Source: Bacteroidota bacterium (GTDB taxonomy: Bacteria; Bacteroidota; Bacteroidia; AKYH767-A; 2013-40CM-41-45). From it: a stretch of DNA of 64,000 bases. Where the stretch lies: the NCBI GenBank assembly GCA_016708785.1, contig JADJFC010000001.1:1-64000 (forward strand), read 5' to 3'. The notes beneath the pieces are model-generated. The model had not been told where the DNA came from and searched no databases. It saw nothing but the letters and a program-made list of their open reading frames with translations. Shown piece by piece: positions 56,856-64,000 of this stretch; the stretch's first letter is position 1; the number at the start of each line of letters is the position of its first letter. Position numbers and translations under genes: made by a program.

Positions 56856-56893
56856 CACCCAACAAAACACTTAACATTTTGCCGTAATTTTAG

Positions 56894-56901
56894 TATATTT
56901 G
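56894..56901 (+). promoter_or_regulatory. -7 box TATATTTG upstream of fahA
   Basis: A perfect TAnnTTTG match lies 19 bases before the fahA start. Confidence 0.45.
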
Positions 56902-56920
56902 CATTACTAAAAAAAATGGG

Positions 56921-57952
56921 ATGAAATTAGTTAGCTACCTGGCCAATAATAAAGAACATTTAGGCCTTTTTGTCGAAAATAAAATTTACAATCTGGCAGA
57001 AAATGCCAATCTCATCGGAAAACAGTTGCCTGATTCAATGGCAGCTTTTTTAAACGACGGAAATGATGCTATGAAAATTGCTCATGAAGTCAATACCGGA
57101 ATCACCAACAATACGATCAAAGCTATTACAGCAAACATCAGTACCGATGCCCTCCTTGCTCCTGTTCCTCATCCGACATCTTGTCGCGATGGTTATGCTT
57201 TCAGACAACATGTTGAAGCTGCAAGACGAAATCGCAAGGTCCCGATGATCACTGAATTCGACCAGTATCCTATTTTCTATTTTACAAATCATAATGCAAT
57301 ACAAGGTCCGGGAGACATCGTTTGTATGCCTGATCATTTTCAAAAACTAGATTTTGAGCTTGAAGTTTCAATTGTTATAGGTAAAAAAGGCAGAAACGTA
57401 AAGGCCGCTGATGCTGATTCTTATATCGCCGGCTATATGATCATGAATGACATGAGTGCACGAACGCTACAAATGGAAGAAATGGCATTGAATCTAGGCC
57501 CTGCTAAAGGAAAAGATTTCTCTACTGTAATTGGTCCTTGGTTAGTTACTCCTGATGAATTAGAACCATACAAAACTGCTCCTAAGAACGGACATGTCGG
57601 CAATGCTTATGATCTTCCCATGACTTGCAAAGTCAATGGCAAGATCGTTTCTCAAGGAAATATGAATTCAATGGACTGGACATTTGCCGAGATCATTGAA
57701 CGCTGCGCATACGGAGTTGATATTCTTCCCGGAGATGTAATTGGATCAGGGACAGTTGGAACAGGATGTTTTCTTGAACTAAACGGAACAGGACTTTTAA
57801 ACGACCCTAATTATAAAGTTCAGTGGCTCCAGCCAAACGATGTCGTTGAAATGGAAATTAGAGGACTAGGACATCTTTCTAATACGATCCGAAAAGACAA
57901 CTCAGACTTTTCTATTCTTGCCTTGAAAAAAATGGCAGAGACAACAGCTTAA
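56921..57952 (+). CDS. fahA: Fumarylacetoacetate hydrolase family protein
   Basis: The 343-aa FAH-fold enzyme catalyses the last step of tyrosine catabolism, giving fumarate and acetoacetate. Metal-site and fold motifs are DFELEVSIVIGKKGRN, YIAGYMIMNDMSAR, KGKDFSTVIGPWLV and LPGDVIGSGTVGTGC. Given hmgA nearby, fumarylacetoacetate is the likely substrate. The rel/spoT gene starts 15 bases downstream. Confidence 0.88.
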   Translation: MKLVSYLANNKEHLGLFVENKIYNLAENANLIGKQLPDSMAAFLNDGNDAMKIAHEVNTGITNNTIKAITANISTDALLAPVPHPTSCRDGYAFRQHVEAARRNRKVPMITEFDQYPIFYFTNHNAIQGPGDIVCMPDHFQKLDFELEVSIVIGKKGRNVKAADADSYIAGYMIMNDMSARTLQMEEMALNLGPAKGKDFSTVIGPWLVTPDELEPYKTAPKNGHVGNAYDLPMTCKVNGKIVSQGNMNSMDWTFAEIIERCAYGVDILPGDVIGSGTVGTGCFLELNGTGLLNDPNYKVQWLQPNDVVEMEIRGLGHLSNTIRKDNSDFSILALKKMAETTA

Positions 57953-57967
57953 TAAGTTATTGAATTA

Positions 57968-60183
57968 ATGGCTGAACAAATTCCTACAATACATACTGCA
58001 GAAGCTGAAAAGGATATGATCCTGAAAGCTTATCGTGCATTGTTGCGTGCGTTGAAACCATCTTTGGGTAAAGGCGATAAGAAAACGATTCGTCAGGCAT
58101 TTGATATGTCGATGGAAGCACACAAAGACATGCGCCGTAAAACCGGTGAGCCATACATTCTCCATCCGCTTGCCGTTGCACAGATCTGCGCTGAAGAGAT
58201 TGGTCTGGGCCCACTGGCAATCGTTTGCGCATTGTTACACGATACGGTTGAAGATACTCATCTTACTCTGGAGGATATAAAAAGTAATTTCGGCGAAAAG
58301 GCTGCATCCATTGTTGATGGACTGACAAAAATTGCAGGAGTATTTGATAAAGGAACATCTCTTCAAGCTGAAAATTTCAGAAAGATGCTATTGACGTTGT
58401 CAGACGATGTCAGAGTTATCTTGATCAAACTTGCAGATCGTTTGCATAACATGCGAACACTTGATAGCATGAAGCGTGATAAGCAATTGAAGATCGCTTC
58501 TGAAACAGCTTACCTCTACGCTCCTCTTGCACATCGTCTGGGACTTTACTCTATCAAAACAGAGTTGGAAGATCTCTCGATGAAATATACAGAGCCGGAG
58601 ATCTATAATGATATTTACGATAAGGTTCAACAGACAAGAAAAGAAAGAAATCGTTTTATCAATGAGTTTTCAGATCCAATAAAAAATGAGTTAGTAAAAC
58701 AGGATTTCAAATTTGACATTAAAGGACGTTCAAAATCTATTCATTCTATCTGGAGTAAAATGAAACGTCAAGGTGTTTCTTTTGAAGAGATCTATGACCT
58801 TTTTGCCATTCGAATCATCATCGATACCGATGAAGAAAATGAAAAACCGATGTGCTGGAAAGCATATTCGATCATCACAGATTTTTATCACCCCAATCCG
58901 GATCGACTACGAGATTGGATCTCTACACCAAAAGCAAATGGTTATGAATCATTGCATACAACTGTGATGGGACCAAATGGAAAATGGGTCGAAGTTCAGA
59001 TCCGTTCCCGAAGAATGGATGAGATCGCTGAAAAAGGTTATGCTGCGCATTGGAAGTACAAAGAATCTTCTGCTGAATCGGCGATTGATGAATGGATAGA
59101 AAAGATCCGTGAACTTCTCGAAAGTCCGGAAACAAATGCGCTAGATTTCATCGACGATTTCAAACTGAATCTATTTTCAGATGAAATTTTCGTCTTTACT
59201 CCCGGTGGTGACATGAAGACATTGCCTTCAGGAGCTACGGCACTGGATTTCGCATTTGAAATTCACACAGACCTTGGAAGTAAATGTATTGGCGCAAAGG
59301 TGAATCATAAACTGGTTCCGCTTTCTCATAAATTACGAAGTGGAGATCAAGCAGAAATTCTTACATCAAACAAACAGACGCCTAAAGAAGACTGGCTTTC
59401 TTATGTTGTAACTGCAAAAGCTAAATCAAAGATTAAAACCGCACTGAAGGAAGAAAAGAAAAATTCGGTGAGGACGGAAAAGAAATTCTGATGCGTAAGT
59501 TCCGTCATCTGAAAATAGATTTCAATCATGACAATATTAACGAACTCCTCGCCTACTATAAGATCCCAACGAGTCTTGAACTGTATTACCGAATTGCAAA
59601 GGGTGTTATAGATATTTCCGATCTGAAAGAATTCGTCGACGATAAAGGTGTCATCAAAGCTAAAGCACCTCAACGGATCGAAACGAAGTCATTAGAACAA
59701 ATGGTTCAGAATATCCGAGGATCAAGTGACATGCTGGTTATCGGTGAAAGTCTGGACAAGATCGATTACAAATTATCACCTTGTTGTAGTCCAATTCCCG
59801 GTGATGACGTTTTCGGATTCATTACCATCAATGAGGGTATTAAAATTCACCGAACCAATTGTCCAAATGCAATTCAGTTAATGTCAAACTATGCTTACCG
59901 AATTGTAAAGGCAAAATGGACCAACCAACATCAGATCGCTTTCCTTGCGGGAGTGCGCATGACAGGTATCGATGAAGTAGGTGTCGTGAATAAGATCTCA
60001 AAAGTTATTTCGAGTGAGTTGAAAGTGAACATGCGAAGCATCAGTATCGAGTCAAACGACGGTATCTTTGAAGGAACTATTATGCTCTTCGTACATGATA
60101 CGCATCATCTCGATAAATTAATACAAAAGCTGAAAGAAATTCATGGGATTTTGACGGTGTCGAGGATTGATGGGAAACACTAA
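57968..60183 (+). CDS. rel: (p)ppGpp synthetase/hydrolase RelA/SpoT (single-base break)
   Basis: Domains are in the usual order. The HD hydrolase has LLHDTVEDT near residue 90 and KLADRLHNMRTL. The synthetase domain (~245-360) has GRSKSIHSIWSKM, YDLFAIRIII and NGYESLHTTV. TGS (~395-460) has FTPGGDMKTLPSGATALDFA, followed by the helical/CC region (SPCCSPIPGDDVFGFIT) and C-terminal ACT domain. The frame breaks at an A5 run (59459-59463); six A give EEKKKFGEDGKEILMRKFRH and a normal ~739-aa protein. Both catalytic halves look intact, so it is bifunctional. Confidence 0.9.
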
Positions 60184-60188
60184 AAAAA

Positions 60189-60245
60189 CTGTTTTAGGTT
60201 TCAGGTTTGCGCCAACCTGCAAACCTTTTACATGTAACCTGAAAC
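60189..60245. repeat. Nested inverted repeat (AGGTTTC/AGGTTTG type)
   Basis: AGGTTTGC pairs with GCAAACCT, and GTTTCAGGTT pairs with AACCTGAAAC further out, with a 7-base spacing of AGGTTT units. It follows the rel stop directly and may act as a terminator. Confidence 0.75.
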
Positions 60246-60287
60246 GAACTATTTATAAATAATTATAAATTACCTTTTACAGACAAA

Positions 60288-60767
60288 ATGCTTCAAGCAA
60301 CCAACGTACAAGAATCAGTAAAAAAGATCTTCACCGAATATCTGGAGAAGAAAAGTCATCGGAAGACGGACGAGCGATATAATATTTTGGAGGAAGTCTA
60401 TAATCTGGATGATCACTTTGATGTTGAATCGCTATTCTTGCATATGAAGTCAAAAGGTCATAGCATCAGTCGTGCGACAATTTACAATACGATTGAATTG
60501 CTGCTGGATTGCCAGTTGTTGACAAGACATCAGTTTGGAAAGAATACTGCTCGTTTCGAACGTTCCTTTTCATTTCGTCAACACGATCATTTGATCTGTC
60601 AGGATTGTGAACATGTTTTCGAATTTTGTGATCCACGGATTCAGCAGATACAGTCGATGATGGGTGAAATCTTGAATTTTAAAATAACAAATCACTCGCT
60701 CAATTTATTCGGAAAATGTCGTGAACTTGAGGAAAAAGGCTCCTGTAAACACCGAAAAACGGCATGA
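60288..60767 (+). CDS. fur: Fur-family metal-dependent repressor
   Basis: The 159-aa product has the winged helix (SISRATIYNTIELLLD) and a dimerisation domain with HDHLICQDCEHVFEFCDP and a late GKCRELEEKGSCKH zinc site. CxxC and the His-rich segment fit Fur/PerR/Zur; which metal is sensed cannot be told. It is separated from rel by the nested repeat. Confidence 0.9.
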   Translation: MLQATNVQESVKKIFTEYLEKKSHRKTDERYNILEEVYNLDDHFDVESLFLHMKSKGHSISRATIYNTIELLLDCQLLTRHQFGKNTARFERSFSFRQHDHLICQDCEHVFEFCDPRIQQIQSMMGEILNFKITNHSLNLFGKCRELEEKGSCKHRKTA

Positions 60768-60884
60768 GTACAGGGTTTTAACCCTATTTATCAGAAAATT
60801 GAACTAACAACCAATTGTTTATTATCTCGCTTTTCAGAGAAAATTCTTCTTTGCAGAGAAATTTATTACCATTAATTTCACACC

Positions 60885-61232
60885 ATGGACTTTACTTATA
60901 CTATCAGCAACAAGGGCACTTATGCCATTGTTGAAATGAGCGGAAATCTGATCGATAAAAATCAGGCTTCTCCACTTCTTGACGAAATTCAAGACATGAT
61001 CACTAAAGGAATCAACAGCTTCGTTATTTCAATGGAGTCTTTCCGATATCTAAATAGTAACGGTTTAAATGTTCTTGTTAACATTCTGACCAAGAGCCGT
61101 AAAAATGGTGGTGATACAACAATTTGTTGCATCAGTGATAAGATCAAAGAATTATTGATCATCACAAAACTAAATACGGTGTTTACAATTACAGATGATT
61201 TGCCTGCAGCAGTCAAACAATTCCAAAATTGA
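60885..61232 (+). CDS. STAS-domain anti-sigma-factor antagonist
   Basis: The 115-aa single STAS domain has the phosphorylatable Ser in YLNSNGLNVLVNIL, matching the SpoIIAA/RsbV motif D-S-x-G-L. It would be dephosphorylated to release a sigma or other regulator. No anti-sigma kinase is adjacent. It ends 6 bases before purA and probably shares its transcript. Confidence 0.85.
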   Translation: MDFTYTISNKGTYAIVEMSGNLIDKNQASPLLDEIQDMITKGINSFVISMESFRYLNSNGLNVLVNILTKSRKNGGDTTICCISDKIKELLIITKLNTVFTITDDLPAAVKQFQN

Positions 61233-61238
61233 TTTCTG

Positions 61239-62522
61239 ATGTCAGTCGATGTATTATTAGGTCTCCAATGGGGCGACGAGGGTAAAGGCAAAATTGTCGA
61301 TGTATTAACACCGGAATACAATGTGGTTGCGCGTTTTCAAGGCGGACCCAATGCCGGTCATACATTAGAATTTGAAGGCATTAAACATGTACTTCATACG
61401 ATTCCATCAGGAATTTTCAGAAAAGGAATCACCAACATCGTCGGAAATGGCGTCGTTATTGACCCTGTTACTTTGAAAAAAGAAATTGATGCCTTGAAAA
61501 AAATGAATGTAGATATCAATGCTACACTTTACATTTCAAGAAAAGCACATATTATCATTCCAACTCACCGCTTACTGGATGCCGCTTCTGAATCTCTTAA
61601 AGGCAAAGAAAAAATTGGCTCTACGTTAAGAGGAATCGGTCCAACGTATATGGACAAAACGGGAAGAAATGGTTTGCGGGTTGGCGACATCGAATCATCT
61701 GACTTTTTAAATCGTTACGAGAAATTGAAGAACAAACATCTTCAGCTATTAGGACAAATGGAATTCGATCAGGATCTAAGTCAACTGGAAGGTCCATTCT
61801 TTGAAGGTATTGAACTGATGCGTACTCTCAATTTTATCGACAGTGAGCATTTTATAAACAAATCAATTCAAAGCAATAAAGCAATACTCGCAGAAGGCGC
61901 ACAAGGGTCTTTACTTGATATCGACTTTGGCTCCTACCCTTTTGTTACCTCATCAAATACGATCACTGCAGGAGCCTGTACAGGTTTGGGTGTGGCTCCA
62001 AAACATATCGGTAAAGTCTTCGGAATATTTAAAGCCTATTGTACTCGCGTTGGTAGTGGCCCTTTTCCAACTGAACTATCTGATGCTACAGGCGAAGAAC
62101 TACGAAAAGCCGGAAATGAATTCGGCGCCACAACAGGACGACCTCGTCGTTGTGGATGGCTTGATCTCCCTGCATTGAAATATTCAATTATGATCAATGG
62201 CGTTACTGATCTGATCATGATGAAATCAGATGTACTTAGCGGATTCAAATCGATCAAAGTATGTACACATTATGAGATCAATGGAGAAAAACTAGATTAC
62301 ATGCCATTCGATATCGTCAATGAAACAGTTACTCCAATTTACATCGAATTACCGGGCTGGCAAAAAGACCTTACCGGAATAGTAAACGAAAAAGATTTTC
62401 CTGATGAACTTGCCCGGTATATCACTTATCTGGAGAAAGAATTGAATGTTCCTATCAGCATCGTTTCTGTTGGTCCCGATCGAAAACAGACTATCAGAAG
62501 GATGGATCTTGTTATTAATTGA
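61239..62522 (+). CDS. purA: Adenylosuccinate synthetase
   Basis: The 427-aa GTP-dependent enzyme of AMP synthesis has the P-loop GLQWGDEGKGKIVDVL (8-23), GGPNAGHTLEF, a TLRGIGPTYMDKTGRNGLRV loop and the guanine site TTGRPRRCGW. All signatures and the length are normal. It overlaps the next gene (TTGA). Confidence 0.96.
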   Translation: MSVDVLLGLQWGDEGKGKIVDVLTPEYNVVARFQGGPNAGHTLEFEGIKHVLHTIPSGIFRKGITNIVGNGVVIDPVTLKKEIDALKKMNVDINATLYISRKAHIIIPTHRLLDAASESLKGKEKIGSTLRGIGPTYMDKTGRNGLRVGDIESSDFLNRYEKLKNKHLQLLGQMEFDQDLSQLEGPFFEGIELMRTLNFIDSEHFINKSIQSNKAILAEGAQGSLLDIDFGSYPFVTSSNTITAGACTGLGVAPKHIGKVFGIFKAYCTRVGSGPFPTELSDATGEELRKAGNEFGATTGRPRRCGWLDLPALKYSIMINGVTDLIMMKSDVLSGFKSIKVCTHYEINGEKLDYMPFDIVNETVTPIYIELPGWQKDLTGIVNEKDFPDELARYITYLEKELNVPISIVSVGPDRKQTIRRMDLVIN

Positions 62523-63301
62523 AAAAGAAACTCAACAACTTTCAGTTGAAGGAATTCTTAGATGAAAAGTATCATCTCTATAATAGAAAAGAATTCATAC
62601 ATACTGATCCAATTTCAATTCCACATCAATTTTCTAAAAAAGAGGATATTGAAATTGCCGGATTTTTGTCGGCAACTATAGCTTGGGGACAAAGAACAAC
62701 GATTCTAAAAAACGCAAATGAAATTGTCCAAAAGATGGATTTTGCACCTCATCAATTTATCCTGAACTTCAAGCCTGCTGAACTATCCATTTTTGATCAA
62801 TTCGTCCATAGGACCTTCAATGCTCAAGACCTGAAAGTGTTTCTTTTATCGTTACAAAGAATTTATCGGAAATACGGTTCGTTAGAAGCATTGATCAATC
62901 ATTATTCAACGACTGAACAAACCGAATTGAGCTTGGTAATATCTCTCTGGAGGGCAGAATTCTTCAAAGTTGAGCATCAGCCACGAACTTTAAAGCACTT
63001 TTCTGACCCCTTGAAAGGATCAGCAAGCAAGCGAATAAGCATGTTTTTAAGATGGATGGTCAGAAAAGACGAATATGGTGTCGACTTTGGCCTCTGGAAA
63101 TCAGTAAGTAGTGAGATACTCACCTGTCCACTCGATGTTCACTCGGGACGGGTCGCCAGAAAGCTTGGTTTGCTCAGCCGTACACAGGACGATTGGAAGG
63201 CTGCTTCCGAACTAACGAAAAAGTTAAAAACATTTGACCCCTCTGACCCGGTAAAATATGATTTCGCTCTATTCGGTTTAGGCGTGTTTGAGAAATTTTG
63301 A
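62519..63301 (+). CDS. TIGR02757/DUF2400 family protein
   Basis: The ~260-aa product starts with TTG overlapping the purA stop. It has the family features DPISIPHQFSKKEDIEIAGF, TIAWGQRTTILKNA and CPLDVHSGRVARKLGLLSR. Members are broadly conserved in Bacteroidota, with unknown activity. Confidence 0.82.
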   Translation: MKKKLNNFQLKEFLDEKYHLYNRKEFIHTDPISIPHQFSKKEDIEIAGFLSATIAWGQRTTILKNANEIVQKMDFAPHQFILNFKPAELSIFDQFVHRTFNAQDLKVFLLSLQRIYRKYGSLEALINHYSTTEQTELSLVISLWRAEFFKVEHQPRTLKHFSDPLKGSASKRISMFLRWMVRKDEYGVDFGLWKSVSSEILTCPLDVHSGRVARKLGLLSRTQDDWKAASELTKKLKTFDPSDPVKYDFALFGLGVFEKF

Positions 63302-63306
63302 TTTCT

Positions 63307-63314
63307 TATATTTG
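63307..63314 (+). promoter_or_regulatory. -7 box TATATTTG; near-leaderless gene
   Basis: The perfect TAnnTTTG match ends only 7 bases before the ATG at 63322, so transcription probably begins at or within one or two bases of the start codon. Confidence 0.45.
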
Positions 63315-63321
63315 AGCACTC

Positions 63322-64000
63322 ATGCAGTTTATCTATCCTGAATTCCTTTTCGCCCTCTCGGTTCTCGCGATCCCGATCATCATCCATCTTTTCAATTTCC
63401 GCCGATTTAAAAAGATCTATTTTACGAACGTCAGGTTCTTAAAGGAAATCAAGCAGGATACACAATCTCGCTCCAGATTAAAGCACTTGCTTGTACTGCT
63501 CTCTCGATTACTTGCCCTGACTTTCCTGGTATTCGCATTTGCTCAACCTTTTATTCCGGCTAAAACGAATAAAGTTCAGTCCGGGACAAAGCGCGTAAGC
63601 ATATATGTTGACAATTCTTTCAGCATGGACGCACTGGGAAAAAATGGAAGTTTGCTGGAGACTGCTAAGAAAAAAGCGAGAGAAATAGCAAATGCATATA
63701 AACCATCCGATGAATTTCAATTGCTAACTTCATCTTTCGAAGGTAGGCATCAGAGGCTTGTAAATCGCGACGAATTTTTCAGGATCCTGGATGAAGTAAA
63801 ACCAACTTCTTCCGTACATACATTTTCTGAGATCTTACAACGACAACAAGATGCATTATTTTCAGATAACAAAGCAAAAACAACAAAGACGTCATACATC
63901 GTTTCGGATTTTCAAAAAAGCACATTCGACCTTGATCAAGCCAAAATTGATACTGCTGTTCAGGTTTCTTTGGTTCCAATTACCGCTTCAACAGTAAACA
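63322..64000 (+). CDS. BatA-domain / vWA-like membrane protein (truncated by window end)
   Basis: The frame is open to the window end (at least 226 aa). The N-terminus MQFIYPEFLFALSVLAIPI with IIIHLFNFRRFKKIYFTNV is the BatA (aerotolerance N-terminal) membrane domain. A second TM (LLVLLSRLLALTFLVFAFA) follows, and then a vWA-type domain with VSIYVDNSFSMD (MIDAS-like DxSxS replaced by DNSFS). Large homologues in Bacteroidota have a further C-terminal domain. The role is unassigned. Confidence 0.85.
   Translation, partial: MQFIYPEFLFALSVLAIPIIIHLFNFRRFKKIYFTNVRFLKEIKQDTQSRSRLKHLLVLLSRLLALTFLVFAFAQPFIPAKTNKVQSGTKRVSIYVDNSFSMDALGKNGSLLETAKKKAREIANAYKPSDEFQLLTSSFEGRHQRLVNRDEFFRILDEVKPTSSVHTFSEILQRQQDALFSDNKAKTTKTSYIVSDFQKSTFDLDQAKIDTAVQVSLVPITASTVN

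Noticed and set aside
56449..56877. Minus-strand 142-aa ORF with four repeats of PAELRRVRRITADFIRDNSS
   Set aside because: It translates the CGCAGA repeat array. The in-frame length comes from the 81-base period and there is no start context or outside homology I can support.

Overview
The window is an AT-rich chromosomal segment of a Bacteroidota bacterium. The signs are four secreted proteins with type IX secretion (T9SS) C-terminal sorting domains, a PorE-like T9SS component, TAnnTTTG-type -7 promoter boxes, weak or absent Shine-Dalgarno sequences, and Bacteroidota-typical families (DUF3788, DUF4256, BatA-domain protein, PNGase F, frxA-independent Rieske lipoprotein, RprX/RprY-like two-component pair). 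No rRNA, tRNA, CRISPR array or plasmid/phage replication gene was seen.

Layout. 1-1.85 kb: decayed group II intron (minus strand, running off the left edge). 2-7.6 kb: accessory genes: an orphan lipoprotein, a small secreted protein, a Bro-N (antirepressor-like) protein, a VIT1/CCC1-like membrane protein, an exported agmatine-deiminase-family lipoprotein, and three small envelope or disordered proteins. 8-14 kb: T9SS cargo, a TPR receptor adenylate cyclase, DUF3788/DUF4256 and a PAS histidine kinase. 14.1-18.6 kb: a compact biosynthetic cluster of UbiA prenyltransferase, type III polyketide synthase, methyltransferase, FAD oxidoreductase and second methyltransferase. 18.9-23.9 kb (minus): ffh, folD, queE and a PorE-like gene. 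24-25.1 kb: a gene-free repeat island. 25.2-34.6 kb: metallo-beta-lactamase fold hydrolase, NAD(P) transhydrogenase operon, ndk, dciA-like gene, recF, TPR protein, ComA-like synthase. 34.7-41.9 kb: small lipoprotein, DinB-like protein, two-component system, Rieske lipoprotein, TPR histidine kinase. 42-56.4 kb: PNGase F-like cargo, propeller and DAO oxidoreductase, FabK/nitronate monooxygenase-like enzyme, sugar nucleotidyltransferase, glyA, two more T9SS cargoes and hmgA. 56.9-64 kb: fahA, rel/spoT, fur-family gene, STAS protein, purA, TIGR02757 gene and a truncated BatA-domain protein.

Two observations cut across the window. First, about eleven otherwise intact genes are broken by single-base indels, mostly in short homopolymers. 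This looks like residual long-read sequencing error rather than mass pseudogenisation, so I annotate these genes as single loci with the lesion noted. Second, the intergenic space is unusually rich in structured repeats: two spacerless perfect palindromes of 72 and 76 bp with compensated differences; several inverted arrays of 7-nt units placed against stop or start codons; an 88-bp x 6 tandem array facing an inverted ~51-bp array; and four 81-82-bp CGCAGA-type repeats. These repeats and the type III PKS/UbiA cluster are the most promising parts for something undescribed.

Functional links: PorE-like protein plus four sorted cargoes (T9SS); hmgA and fahA (tyrosine/homogentisate catabolism); pntA1/pntA2/pntB (transhydrogenase); recF with the DciA-like gene (replication/repair).
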